Assembly: GCA_016219175.1 (NCBI GenBank) | Contig: JACRCD010000033.1 | Coordinates: forward strand, 1 to 57,643 | Length of the DNA: 57,643 nt | Origin: Deltaproteobacteria bacterium | Lineage (GTDB): Bacteria; Desulfobacterota; Desulfobulbia; Desulfobulbales; SURF-16 | Reading direction: 5' to 3' | In this document: positions 43,219 to 52,245 of the stretch, piece by piece | How positions within the stretch are numbered: the stretch's first letter is position 1 | Layout of the letters: every line of letters starts with the position of its first letter | The notes under the pieces: model-generated | The model's input: only the letters and a program-made list of their open reading frames with translations | Told to the model about the DNA's origin: nothing | Database searches by the model: none | Translations under genes and position numbers: made by a program

Positions 43219-44289
43219 TCAACGCCCTTTTCCCTGCCTTGCCAGCACCTCGCCGAGCCGGACCAGATATTCCGGATGATCCGGGACCAGCGCCAGACAT
43301 CTCTTGAACTGTCTGGCGCTGGCCTCATGGTTGCCCCCCTTTTCCAGCATCTCCGCCAGCTGGGCGAATATGTAAACTGTCTCGGGCAAGGGGTGGACGG
43401 TTTTATCCAGATACTGCGCGGCCTCCTCCGCTCTGCCCTTTTTCAGCAATGCCTTGCCGATTTTTATGAGGTTCAGGTCGGTGGGCTCTGAAGACATCAC
43501 CAGGTTAAAAATCTCCCGGGCATTGTCCTCCATATTCATTTCCAGATAAAATTTGCCCAGATCAATGGTCAGATCGATGTTGAGGGGATTTTCCTTATGG
43601 GCCTTCAACAGCAGACCGAAGGCGTCGCCGGATTGACCGTCAAGCCGGCACACCTTGCTCAACAGATGCATGCCCTTACCGCTGGCGGGATTTTCCTGGA
43701 GATATGCTTTCAAAAACTGCTTGGCCTTATCCAGGTCCCTCAGCCAATAATAGCTTTCACTGAGCACAAAGAGGGCATCCGTGTTTTTCGGATCATGGCC
43801 AAGAATTTCCTTGGCCTTCTCTATGGCTTTGTCATAATTTTTCAACAAAACAAAGTGGCGCGCCTGACGGATGCCGGCCTGCAGAGGCGACAACTGTTTT
43901 CTCTTCCGCACGGCGCTGACGGCATGCAGCAGGTCCTCCCGGCTGTACGGCATGGCCAGGTAGCCGTCGACCATTTCATCAATGGCATAAAGAACCATAT
44001 CCCTGTGGCGGTTATCCGAGGTCATCAGCACCGGGATATCCGACAGCCCGGACGTTCTGCGGATGAGCCTGAGCAGCTCGATGCCGTTCATGCAGGGCAT
44101 GCGCCATTCCGTGACAACAAAGTGTACATTCATGTCCTTGAGGAGATTGCGAGCCTCGATGCCACTGCGGACAATACGAATATTCCCGTAGCCCGTTTCC
44201 TGCAATATTTGGGCGTCCCGCTCCAGAATTTCCTGATTGCGGCCGACCAGGAGAAAATCTATTTCCTGCTTCAGAGAATGAGTGGTCAT
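43219..44289 (-). CDS. Pseudo-receiver domain protein with TPR repeats
   Basis: A 356-aa cytoplasmic protein. Residues 10-125 fold like a CheY receiver, but the acidic pair is Gly16-Arg17 (LLVGRNQE), the phospho-acceptor position is Glu61 (VVTEWRMP) and the conserved Lys before Pro is Met (LAMPYS). It cannot be phosphorylated in the usual way; Glu may mimic phosphorylation. About five TPRs follow (from about 145), e.g. DALFVLSESYYWLRDLDKA and EEAAQYLDKTVH. It is probably a protein-interaction hub. The start MTTHSLKQ is chosen because upstream codons lie in a hairpin repeat. Confidence 0.85.
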   Translation of the reverse strand: MTTHSLKQEIDFLLVGRNQEILERDAQILQETGYGNIRIVRSGIEARNLLKDMNVHFVVTEWRMPCMNGIELLRLIRRTSGLSDIPVLMTSDNRHRDMVLYAIDEMVDGYLAMPYSREDLLHAVSAVRKRKQLSPLQAGIRQARHFVLLKNYDKAIEKAKEILGHDPKNTDALFVLSESYYWLRDLDKAKQFLKAYLQENPASGKGMHLLSKVCRLDGQSGDAFGLLLKAHKENPLNIDLTIDLGKFYLEMNMEDNAREIFNLVMSSEPTDLNLIKIGKALLKKGRAEEAAQYLDKTVHPLPETVYIFAQLAEMLEKGGNHEASARQFKRCLALVPDHPEYLVRLGEVLARQGKGR

Positions 44290-44329
44290 TGATATGATAG
44301 TCCCAGGTATCTGTTGATCATTTTGGCAG

Positions 44330-44353
44330 GGTGGGCGGGATTTATCGCCCACC
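44330..44353. repeat. Family E hairpin repeat copy 1
   Basis: GGTGGGCGGGATTTATCGCC continuing to CCACC forms a GGTGGGC/GCCCACC hairpin. The same module with two base changes is at 57356-57379. Confidence 0.6.
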
Positions 44354-44419
44354 TATCCGCTATTTCAGGAAAGTCATAACGAGGTCAAAGTTGCCCAAAA
44401 AACCCGTAACCTGCGGATC

Positions 44420-44435
44420 ATACAATTAATTGTAT
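44420..44435. promoter_or_regulatory. 16-bp perfect palindrome, candidate operator
   Basis: ATACAATTAATTGTAT is its own reverse complement and lies in the 335-bp space between the divergent pseudo-receiver and rubrerythrin genes. Size and AT content fit a dimeric repressor site. A second palindrome, CGGTGGAATTCACCG (about 44519-44533), lies close to a TATAAT at 44545. The regulator is unknown. Confidence 0.4.
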
Positions 44436-44624
44436 ACTTTACGTTCCCGAATATGTCAAAAGAAGTAGAAAAAAACCCGCCGGACGGAGGGGATGATAAT
44501 CAAATTCCTGACTGAAAACGGTGGAATTCACCGCGGGTATTCAATATAATTATGCACGGCACCATATTTTTTTATACATTTCCAGCCATCGCATACATAA
44601 CCTGAAAACCAAGGAGGAGAACAC

Positions 44625-45122
44625 ATGGGTAAAACAGAAAAAAATCTTCAGGAGGCCTTTGCCGGCGAGTCCCAGGCCAATAGAAAGTACCTTGCCTTTG
44701 CCGGAAAAGCTGAAAAAGAAGGCTTTGTTCAGGCGGCAAAACTGTTCCGCGCCGCGGCAGCGGCGGAAACCATCCATGCCCATGCCCATCTGCGCGCCAT
44801 GAACGGCGTAAAGACAACGGCGGAAAACCTCAAGGAAGCCATCGCCGGCGAAACCCATGAATTCACCAACATGTACCCGCAAATGATCACGGATGCGGAA
44901 AGCGAAGGGCACAAAGCGGCGCTCCGCTCGTTTCAATACGCCAACGCGGTGGAAAAGGTGCATGCCGCCCTCTACCGGAAGGCCCTGGAGACCCTTGAGG
45001 AAAAAGCCGCGACATACGACTATTACATCTGCACGGTCTGCGGCCATACCCATGAAAAAGAGGCGCCGGACAAGTGCCCGGTCTGCGGCGCCAACGCCAA
45101 CGCCTTTTTTAAAAGCGAATAG
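44625..45122 (+). CDS. Rubrerythrin
   Basis: A 165-aa rubrerythrin, a peroxide-scavenging non-haem iron protein of anaerobes. The N-terminal four-helix diiron domain shows E-x-x-x-N-x-x-Y (GESQANRKYLAF), AAAETIHAHAHL, GETHEFTNMYP and NAVEKVHAALY ligands. The C-terminal rubredoxin centre has CTVCGHTH and CPVCGAN. AAGGAGG lies 7 bases before the ATG. It stands alone, with a possible operator upstream. This marks an anaerobic or microaerobic lifestyle. Confidence 0.96.
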   Translation: MGKTEKNLQEAFAGESQANRKYLAFAGKAEKEGFVQAAKLFRAAAAAETIHAHAHLRAMNGVKTTAENLKEAIAGETHEFTNMYPQMITDAESEGHKAALRSFQYANAVEKVHAALYRKALETLEEKAATYDYYICTVCGHTHEKEAPDKCPVCGANANAFFKSE

Positions 45123-45227
45123 CTGTTGAGGAGACCTGGGCTGGTTATATGAAGTCCTGTTTCCATGCATGGGGGACGAGGCAAAGGGAGGCAAGAGGCA
45201 GAAGTGAAGATGCTTTTCTTTTGCCTT

Positions 45228-45386
45228 AGGGATTCAGCAATTGTTGATATACCGTTTATCACGTCTCGAAGGGTCCGTCATTCCGGCATGTTTTAAGCCG
45301 GAATCCAGATCATCACTGGATGCCAGCTAAAAACATGCTGGCATGACGACACAGATAAACGGTATTTTTAAAATTTCCAAGTTCCT
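45228..45386. mobile_element. MITE-like element, family B copy 2
   Basis: This is the inverted, nearly identical partner of 20126-20286. It runs from AGGGATTCAGCAATTGTTG and ATACCGTTTATC to GATAAACGGTAT (about 45353-45364). It sits between rubrerythrin and the convergent hybrid kinase end. Confidence 0.8.
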
Positions 45387-45400
45387 CTTGCCTCTTGCCT

Positions 45401-47944
45401 TCAGGTATCAACCTGAACCCCTGACTGGCTGAAAACTTCCCGAATTTTTTTCATCAGGGACGACGGCATGACCGGCTTGACCAGAAAATTCTTTTCCGTG
45501 ACCGCAATATCGCTTTCCCCACCCCCGGCGTCAAGGTAACCGGACATGAACAGCACTCTGGTCTCCGGCCATCTCCGGACAATACGGCTGGCAAGCTCGG
45601 TACCGTACATGCCGGGCATGATAATGTCGGTCAGCAGCAGATCGATGCCGCCGGAAAACTGTTCCGCAACCTCCAGGGCCTCTTCTCCGCTGGCCGCGCC
45701 GAGCAGTTTGTAGCCCAGGGGGGAAAGGGAATCAACCACCATGCGCAGAATGGCGGGCTCATCATCAACCACCAGGATTGTTTCATTGCCGCGCCCTGAC
45801 TCTTCCGGCTCCGCTGGCCGCTCAATCGCCTTAGCCGCTTCCGTGGTGACGGGAAAAATGATCCGGAAAGTTGTCCCCTTGCCCGTCTCGCTATCCACAT
45901 CAATATAGCCGTTATGCTGTTTGACGATATTATACACTGTCGCCAAACCCAGACCGGTGCCCATGCCCGGCTGTTTGGTGGTAAAAAAGGGCTCGAAAAT
46001 TCTTTCCCGCACCTCCCGGCTCATGCCGTGTCCGGTATCCGCTACCGTGATGACAACATAGGCGGCCGGTTTCATGTTGACATGTAATCGTGCATATTCC
46101 TTATCTATCATGACATTTGCCGTACCGATGGAAATGCGGCCGCCGGCTGGCATGGCATCCCTGGCATTGACCACCAGATTCATGATGATCTGCTCAATCT
46201 GGCCGGGATCGGCCTTGATGTTGTGCACACTCTCCTCAAGCCGCGGATCAAGGACCACATCTTCCCTGATCATCCTGGTCATCATCTTGTGCAAGGAGGT
46301 GATGATGTCATTGACGTTGACGATGCGGATATCAAGCTGCTGCCTGCGGCTGAAGGTCAGAAGCTGCCGGACGAGAGCAGCGGCCTTTTCGCCGGCATGT
46401 TTGATGACCTCCACCTCTTCCTTCCAGCTGGGATAGCCGGGTTCTTTGAGCAGCAGCAGCTCGCTGTAGCCCAGGATACAGGTGAGAATATTATTGAAAT
46501 CATGCGCCACCCCGCTGGACAGACGGCCGATGGCCTCCATTTTCTGGGCCTGGAGAAACTGCGCCTCAAGTTTCTTGACCTCCGTGATGTCCTTGGCAAA
46601 ATGGATAATGCGCTTCAGCTCGCCCCCTTCATCAAAAACCGGGGCGGCCGATACCCAGAAAATTTTACCAAGGGCGGGATGCTCGATTTCCGCGCTGTAT
46701 GGTTTAAAGTCCGCTATTGATTCAGAAACGGGGCAACCCTCGCACACCGCCGCTTCCCCGCGAAACATCTCATAGCAATGCTTGCCGACCAGCGCCTCGG
46801 GACCGGCGCCGAAAGCCTGACATCCGGCATGATTTACCCTGATAATCCGCATATCCTCATCCTGGATGGTGACTATATCGCCAATGGCGTCAAAGGTTCT
46901 CTCCCACTCCTCCTTGGCCAGCCGCACCTCTTTTTCCGAACTCTTGACCTGCTCAATACTTTCCTTGAGGTTTTCAGCAAGCTCCTTCATAAACAGGGTC
47001 AGATCGCCGATTTCATCATTGGGAACCGTGGCTGGCGCCTCGTAATCATAGATTCCCGCCTCAATCGCCAGGATGGCCTTCCGCTGATGATGCAGAAAGC
47101 CGCGGAAATAGCGGGAGACCCCCCACCAGAGACCACCGGTAAGTAAAACGGAGAACAGGCTCAGAGAGACAATGACCCAGGCAAGCGTGTCCTGCCTTTT
47201 CCGGCTCAGTGCGGATATCTCCCGGGCGGTTTCCGTGGCGAACTCATGAAAATGGCCGGCGGTGTCGGAAAGAAAATCCTCTCGATCCACCATGCCCAGG
47301 AAATTGACATACATCGCTTCGGCGTTTTCCTGGTGAGCCCCGACAATCTTTCCTATTGCCGCGTTGTCCGTGCGGGAGACCATCTCATTTCCGATCTCCC
47401 GCATGGCGGCAAGCAATCCGGGGTCCCGTTGTTGATGGGCCTTCTCAAACAGGGCCTGCATTCTCTGGAAATATTCATGCAGCGCGAGCTGCTGGCCGGG
47501 ATCACTGCTTTTTATCTCCCTGAGAAAGGTGTCCCCCAGCTCCCACTGGCGCTGATGCAGCAACTGATCACGCTGATATTTGGCAAAAAGCTCCGTAAAG
47601 GCCTGGCGGTAATAGCCAAGATTTGTTTCCACCGTTTCTATCTTTTTCCGCATTTCCGGGCCGAGATTGGCCTGGAAGGTTTTCATCCGGCTGAGCAGCT
47701 GACTGGCCTTGGCAAAATCCTTTTCAAAACGAGTCTGCTCAGGGGAGGCGAGAAGTTTTTCCTGGCCGATCTGAAAAGCGGAAAGCTCCTTGATCTGGAA
47801 CTGAAAATCCCTGAGGACAAGCACCTCGCCATTGGCGACCCGCAGATCACGAAGCCCGAAATAAAGGGCGCAGCCCACCAGAATCGTCAAAGAGGTCAGG
47901 GTCACGAAAAGCAGAAAAACCTTTTTGGATATGTTCAATCGCAT
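45401..47944 (-). CDS. Membrane hybrid histidine kinase with HAMP, PAS and receiver
   Basis: An 847-aa sensor kinase. TM1 is near residues 9-29 and TM2 near 255-275, with a helical periplasmic sensor of about 225 residues between. HAMP follows ([18 protein letters not shown]), then PAS ([25 protein letters not shown]) with a CEGCP turn, HisKA ([14 protein letters not shown]), HATPase_c ([32 protein letters not shown]) and a receiver with Asp in [12 protein letters not shown]. The ATG at 47944 is used; a GTG at 47950 overlaps the upstream stop as GTGA. It is paired with a substrate-binding lipoprotein gene, which may feed it a periplasmic signal. Confidence 0.9.
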   Translation of the reverse strand: MRLNISKKVFLLFVTLTSLTILVGCALYFGLRDLRVANGEVLVLRDFQFQIKELSAFQIGQEKLLASPEQTRFEKDFAKASQLLSRMKTFQANLGPEMRKKIETVETNLGYYRQAFTELFAKYQRDQLLHQRQWELGDTFLREIKSSDPGQQLALHEYFQRMQALFEKAHQQRDPGLLAAMREIGNEMVSRTDNAAIGKIVGAHQENAEAMYVNFLGMVDREDFLSDTAGHFHEFATETAREISALSRKRQDTLAWVIVSLSLFSVLLTGGLWWGVSRYFRGFLHHQRKAILAIEAGIYDYEAPATVPNDEIGDLTLFMKELAENLKESIEQVKSSEKEVRLAKEEWERTFDAIGDIVTIQDEDMRIIRVNHAGCQAFGAGPEALVGKHCYEMFRGEAAVCEGCPVSESIADFKPYSAEIEHPALGKIFWVSAAPVFDEGGELKRIIHFAKDITEVKKLEAQFLQAQKMEAIGRLSSGVAHDFNNILTCILGYSELLLLKEPGYPSWKEEVEVIKHAGEKAAALVRQLLTFSRRQQLDIRIVNVNDIITSLHKMMTRMIREDVVLDPRLEESVHNIKADPGQIEQIIMNLVVNARDAMPAGGRISIGTANVMIDKEYARLHVNMKPAAYVVITVADTGHGMSREVRERIFEPFFTTKQPGMGTGLGLATVYNIVKQHNGYIDVDSETGKGTTFRIIFPVTTEAAKAIERPAEPEESGRGNETILVVDDEPAILRMVVDSLSPLGYKLLGAASGEEALEVAEQFSGGIDLLLTDIIMPGMYGTELASRIVRRWPETRVLFMSGYLDAGGGESDIAVTEKNFLVKPVMPSSLMKKIREVFSQSGVQVDT

Positions 47945-47946
47945 GG

Positions 47947-49080
47947 TCACAGGTTCTGTTTCGCCTTATCGAATATTTCCCGGTTATAAATCACCTGCGG
48001 CAGCTTGCCCCCGGCATAAGCCTCTTTCACCTTGCCCTGCAGAATATTGCTCTTGACCATGGCCTCAACCCATAACTCCATGCCCCTGGTCCAGTTTTGA
48101 TCATAATCCTGCAAAAAACTGATGGTGGGGATCGATTTGCCCTCAATAGCGGGAGAGGTATCGAGCCATTGGGCAATCTGTTCAGCGCTTTTTTCCGGAT
48201 TCATGCGGATCAGGGTCATGGAGCGCAGCATCAGGGTGACCAGCGCCGCACTAATCTCGGGATTGGCGGCCGCATAGGCGTCATTGGCGGCCAGGGCGCA
48301 GCAGGGGCTGCCCCGCCATTTGCCTGGCGGGGGCAGATCGGCAAGCCAGGAAGCCACCTTGCCTATGCCGCGCTCCTCGGCCATGGCAATGAAGGGCTGC
48401 ATGGTGACAAAGCCGTCAACAAGTCCGTTTTCCAGGGCTGGAATGAGATTTTTTTCCCCGAAGAGATTGACGAGCAGCACCTGCGCCCCGCTGTCCCGCG
48501 GATCATCGCTAAACGTGATGCCTGACTCACGCAGGGCCTCTTTAAAAACCAGGTTCTGCACGGAGACGGCAACCTTATAGCCTATTTTAACCCGCGTGGC
48601 GTCCGTACGGATATACGAGAGGAAATCCTGCCAGCTGTCCGCCGGCAGGTCGCGCCGCACCACAAGCCCCGTGCCTTCCGCCATGACAGGGGCCACGATC
48701 CTGATGGGGCTGCCCTTGTCCATGAAACTGAGCATGGCCGGCACCCCGCCGAATGACATGTCAAAGAGGCCTTCGGCCAGCCGGCGGATGAGCTCCTCGC
48801 CTCCAGGGCTTGAATCGATAAGCACCCTGGCCACCACCCTGTCCTGGTCAATCAGTTCATAGTCCTGGCGGTAAACCGTTTCCTTGAGATAGATGCCGCC
48901 ATGCGCCCTGAAATAATCCGCATTCATGGCGGCGACATAAAGGGGTGAGTGGTGATCATGGGGGGCATGCCCCAGACGCAGAACCGGCAGGGACTTGGGG
49001 GACTGGCCGCAACCGGAAACAGCCACCGCCGCCAGCAGCCAGACATGAAACCACGGGAATTTTCCCAGCGCGTGCATCAT
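47947..49080 (-). CDS. ABC-type substrate-binding lipoprotein (NMT1/SsuA-like)
   Basis: A 377-aa periplasmic binding protein. The signal sequence ends in a lipobox, VAVSGC, so the Cys is probably lipidated. The body resembles NMT1/SsuA/TauA-type binding proteins for organic sulfonates, pyrimidines or nitrate (LRLGHAPHDHHSPLYVAAMNADYF, DMSFGGVPAMLSF, NLVFKEAL, GLVDGFVTMQPFIAMAEE). GGAGGG precedes the ATG at 49080 by 6 bases, which decides the start. No permease or ATPase is next to it. The neighbour 2 bp on is a hybrid kinase, so a sensing role is likely (inference). Confidence 0.85.
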   Translation of the reverse strand: MMHALGKFPWFHVWLLAAVAVSGCGQSPKSLPVLRLGHAPHDHHSPLYVAAMNADYFRAHGGIYLKETVYRQDYELIDQDRVVARVLIDSSPGGEELIRRLAEGLFDMSFGGVPAMLSFMDKGSPIRIVAPVMAEGTGLVVRRDLPADSWQDFLSYIRTDATRVKIGYKVAVSVQNLVFKEALRESGITFSDDPRDSGAQVLLVNLFGEKNLIPALENGLVDGFVTMQPFIAMAEERGIGKVASWLADLPPPGKWRGSPCCALAANDAYAAANPEISAALVTLMLRSMTLIRMNPEKSAEQIAQWLDTSPAIEGKSIPTISFLQDYDQNWTRGMELWVEAMVKSNILQGKVKEAYAGGKLPQVIYNREIFDKAKQNL

Positions 49081-49262
49081 TTTTTCCCTCCACATGTTCC
49101 GACAGTAAAACAGTGACGTAAGGAAAGGCAGATAATCATCTGAGTCTATACTTTTCTTTTCCGACCGTCAAAAAGTATATTGCTAATCGCCATGGGATAT
49201 AAAACGTCCGCCCGGCTTCCGGTTGTTCGCCCCCCTTCGCCCCAGCAAAAAAACCTTATTCC
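49081..49262. other. Intergenic region, left half of the divergent promoter zone
   Basis: This is AT-rich DNA upstream of the lipoprotein gene. I see no clear -35/-10 pair. Together with family C and D elements it makes up the 540-bp space before the divergent receiver-pyruvate kinase gene. Confidence 0.35.
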
Positions 49263-49395
49263 GAGGCTCATGCAAAATGAACTTGCCTGTCATTCCGAAC
49301 GCAGTGAGAAATCTTTAATCGCCTTGATTTTATTAGATTTATCCCTTCGGTCGAAATGACAGGAAGCACTCTTTTGCTTATTTTGCAAGAGCCTC
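49263..49395. mobile_element. MITE-like element, family C copy 3 (variant interior)
   Basis: The ends GAGGCTCATGCAAAATGA and TATTTTGCAAGAGCCTC are inverted repeats related to those of family C copies 1 and 2. The interior differs: GTCATTCCGAACGCAGTGAG opposes CTTCGGTCGAAATGAC. The same ends thus carry a different filling. Confidence 0.65.
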
Positions 49396-49490
49396 CTCTC
49401 TTTTCAATTTCACATCCTCGCTCTTTTTTTGCTATTATCAGAACAGCAACTATCTTTCCGCGGGGATTACAAAAAAAAAGGACATAATTG

Positions 49491-49617
49491 CTCAGGGGTT
49501 ACGGCTGTAGGCTGTAGACTGAAGACTTGCCGGTACTTGATTCATATAGGTCATTGTACCGCCTGTCCTTCGGCTTTCAGCCTTCAGTCCATCAATCCGG
49601 GCAGTTACAAAAGGACA
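49491..49617. repeat. Family D repeat upstream of the receiver-pyruvate kinase gene
   Basis: It contains GGCTGTAGGCTGTAGACTG, then the inverted CGGCTTTCAGCCTTCAGTCC, and ends GGGCAGTTACAAAAGGACAA. The end matches 53459-53490, where GGACAGTTACAAAA also lies directly before a coding region. The AAGGA in the repeat end acts as the ribosome site of the next gene. Confidence 0.55.
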
Positions 49618-49620
49618 AAA

Positions 49621-51402
49621 ATGAATATTCTATTGGTGGAGGACTCTCCGGTTGTCAGCATGCTGCTGAAGACGCAGCTTACTAAACTCGGTCACAAGGT
49701 GGATACCGTTGAAAACGGGCAGCAGGGCTTTCACCGGGCGACCTCAAGGCATTACAACCTGGTCATCTCCGACATCGTCATGCCCCACTGGGATGGCTTC
49801 AAATTCATGGAGGCCATGCTGGTCATCTCGCCCCAATGCCCCATTGTCGTCATCTCCTCGAGCGTTGAGGAGGAAACGGTTCGGCAGCGCCTGACGCGAT
49901 TTCCCAACGTTATCGGTTTTCTGCCCAAGCCCGTCAAGGCTGACAAGCTCAAGGAACTCATGGAGCGGGTAAAATCCTATTCCACTGAAAACGTGCGCAA
50001 GCTGGCCAGGATTGTCTGCACAATCGGTCCGTCCTCGCAGTCACCGGAGATACTGGGCCAGATGATCCTGGCCGGCATGGATATCGCCCGCCTCAATTTT
50101 TCCCATGGAACCTACGAAGAACACCATGAACGTCTCATGGCGGTGCGGGCGGCCGAAGAAAAATGGTCCCGCCCGGTGGCTATTCTCATGGACCTCTGCG
50201 GACCAAAAATCAGAACAGGGGAAATGCGTGACAATAAAATCACCCTTACTCCGGGCGCCCGGGTTATTATCCAGGCCGAGCCCCTGGAAGGAACGGAGGA
50301 GCGGTTCTCCACCATAGCGCCGGAAATTCTTCCGGATCTGCGGGTCGGCGATCCTATTCTACTGGACGATGGTCTGCTGGAGCTGATCGTTGAGGAAGGA
50401 GGGACAACCGAGGTTGCCTGCCGCGTGGTAGTCGGTGGCGCCCTGAAATCAAGCAAAGGCATCAATCTGCCGGCCACCCCGCTTTCCCTGCCGAGCATCA
50501 CGGAAAAAGACAAACGTGATCTTGCCTGGGGCCAGGATCACTCCATTGATTTCGTCGCCCTCTCCTTTGTCCGTTCGGCTAAGGATATCCTGGAGGTAAA
50601 AAAACTGATCAGCGCCGGCAACCGGAACCTGAAGATTGTCGCCAAGATTGAAAAGCCTGAGGCGGTGGAAAATATCGACGAAATCATCAAGGTGGCCGAT
50701 GCCATCATGATCGCCAGGGGGGATATGGGTGTTGAGCTGCCAGCCCCGCGTGTGCCCTGGGTGCAGCGCGAGATCATAAAAAGATGCTGGCTGGCCAACG
50801 TGCCGGTCATCACCGCCACCCAGATGCTTGACAGCATGACCACCAATCACCGTCCCACCCGGGCGGAGGTTACCGATGTCAGTGTGGCTATCAGGGAAGG
50901 CACCGATGCGGTGATGCTCTCGGGAGAAACCGCGATAGGAACCGATCCGCTTAATGTGGTCCGCACCATGGCCTCGATCATCAGCGAGGAGGAAAGCCAT
51001 ACGGAACCCAGCGACAATCACTGCGAGCTGATGCGAAACCATCAGGGGTTTAATCCCGCCCTGGCTGCAGCCGCCAGCCTCGGCAACGCCACGGCGGTGA
51101 TGGTCCTTGATTTCAAGGGGGAGATTTACCGGCATCTGTCCAAATGGAACCGCTCCATCCCCACCCTGCTCGTCACCAATTCGTTACACGTGGCCCGTCA
51201 TTCCTGCATTTACAAAAATATTGACCCGATTATCATCAAGGAGGATCTCACCCGGGACCAGGTGGTGCTGCGGGCCAAGGATGAGGCGTGGAAAAAGGGT
51301 TATATCGGCTCAGGAGATGTGCTGGCCGTCATTGAGGGAGAAAGACTGACCAAGGGCGGCATCGCCCAGATCGGCGCCTTCCAGATCATCAGGGTGGAGT
51401 GA
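49621..51402 (+). CDS. Pyruvate kinase with N-terminal response-regulator receiver domain
   Basis: A 593-aa fusion. Residues 1-120 are a complete CheY-like receiver: acidic pair Glu7-Asp8 (LLVEDSP), phospho-acceptor Asp51 (VISDIVMPHWDGF), Ser cluster (VVISSS) and Lys103 (FLPKPVK). Residues about 126-593 are a full-length pyruvate kinase (RIVCTIGPSSQSPE, ARLNFSHG, MDLCGPKIRTG, catalytic Lys in IVAKIEKPEAVENI, IARGDMGVEL, ITATQMLDSM, MLSGETAIG). It makes pyruvate and ATP from PEP and ADP. The receiver implies control by a histidine kinase. AAGGA lies 6 bases before the ATG. The divergent neighbours are a binding lipoprotein and a hybrid kinase. The pyk domain assignment is firm; the regulation is inferred. 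Confidence 0.93.
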   Translation: MNILLVEDSPVVSMLLKTQLTKLGHKVDTVENGQQGFHRATSRHYNLVISDIVMPHWDGFKFMEAMLVISPQCPIVVISSSVEEETVRQRLTRFPNVIGFLPKPVKADKLKELMERVKSYSTENVRKLARIVCTIGPSSQSPEILGQMILAGMDIARLNFSHGTYEEHHERLMAVRAAEEKWSRPVAILMDLCGPKIRTGEMRDNKITLTPGARVIIQAEPLEGTEERFSTIAPEILPDLRVGDPILLDDGLLELIVEEGGTTEVACRVVVGGALKSSKGINLPATPLSLPSITEKDKRDLAWGQDHSIDFVALSFVRSAKDILEVKKLISAGNRNLKIVAKIEKPEAVENIDEIIKVADAIMIARGDMGVELPAPRVPWVQREIIKRCWLANVPVITATQMLDSMTTNHRPTRAEVTDVSVAIREGTDAVMLSGETAIGTDPLNVVRTMASIISEEESHTEPSDNHCELMRNHQGFNPALAAAASLGNATAVMVLDFKGEIYRHLSKWNRSIPTLLVTNSLHVARHSCIYKNIDPIIIKEDLTRDQVVLRAKDEAWKKGYIGSGDVLAVIEGERLTKGGIAQIGAFQIIRVE

Positions 51403-51408
51403 AAAAAC

Positions 51409-52230
51409 TCAGCCCAAGCCCACATCCAGCACCATCATCAGGGCAAAGCCAGCCAAGGTGGCCATGGTGACCACATCGATATTCTTCGCATTCCGCTGGG
51501 ATTCGGGGATCAGCTCTTCAACCACGACAAAAATCATGGCGCCCGCGGCAAAGCAGAGGGCATAAGGCAGAATGCCCTGCATCCGCATGACGAAATAGGC
51601 GCCCAGCACCCCGGCCACGGGCTCCACCAGGCCGGAACTCTGGCCATAGAGAAAACTCTTCCAGCGCCCCATGCCTTCCCTCCGCAGGGGCAGGGAAACA
51701 GCCGCCCCTTCGGGAAAATTCTGCAGGCCGATGCCGATGGCCAGGGCGATCGCGGCGCCAATGCCGGCCGAGGAACCGCCGGAGGCAGCGGCCCCGAAGG
51801 CCACTCCCACGGCCAGCCCCTCCGGGATGTTATGGAGGGTGATGGCCAGCACCAGGAGCGTGCTGCGCTGCCACGACGTTTTGATCCCCTCGCTCTGCGA
51901 CAGGGCCAGTCCGGGATGCAGATGGGGAAGAAACATATCGATCAGCCGCATGAAGATTCCGCCGCCCAGAAAGCCTATTGCCGCCGTCAGCCAGCAGGGC
52001 ACGGGGCCGCCGAGCTCCTGCGCCATCTCAATGCCGGGTGAGAGCAATGACCAGAAGCTTGCGGCAATCATGACCCCCGCGGCAAAGCCGAGCATGGAAT
52101 CCATCACCTTGGCATTCATTTTCTTGACCACGAAAACAAGGGCCGCGCCCGCCGCCGTCACCAGCCAGGTGAAAAGCGTGGCCAGCAGGGCCTGGACCAC
52201 GGGGTGGAACTGTTGCAGATATTCGATCAT
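51409..52230 (-). CDS. ZIP-family divalent metal transporter
   Basis: A 273-aa ZIP-type transporter for zinc or related metals. About eight membrane helices are visible. The metal-binding helix motifs are present: HNIPEGLAVGVAFG (helix IV) and NFPEGAAVSLPL (helix V). A loop with HLHPG lies between helices III and IV. AAGGA lies just before the ATG, and the start MIEYLQQF matches usual ZIP length; farther starts lie in a repeat element. It is convergent with the pyruvate kinase gene. The direction and exact metal cannot be told. Confidence 0.92.
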   Translation of the reverse strand: MIEYLQQFHPVVQALLATLFTWLVTAAGAALVFVVKKMNAKVMDSMLGFAAGVMIAASFWSLLSPGIEMAQELGGPVPCWLTAAIGFLGGGIFMRLIDMFLPHLHPGLALSQSEGIKTSWQRSTLLVLAITLHNIPEGLAVGVAFGAAASGGSSAGIGAAIALAIGIGLQNFPEGAAVSLPLRREGMGRWKSFLYGQSSGLVEPVAGVLGAYFVMRMQGILPYALCFAAGAMIFVVVEELIPESQRNAKNIDVVTMATLAGFALMMVLDVGLG

Positions 52231-52245
52231 TTTCCTTATCCTTTT

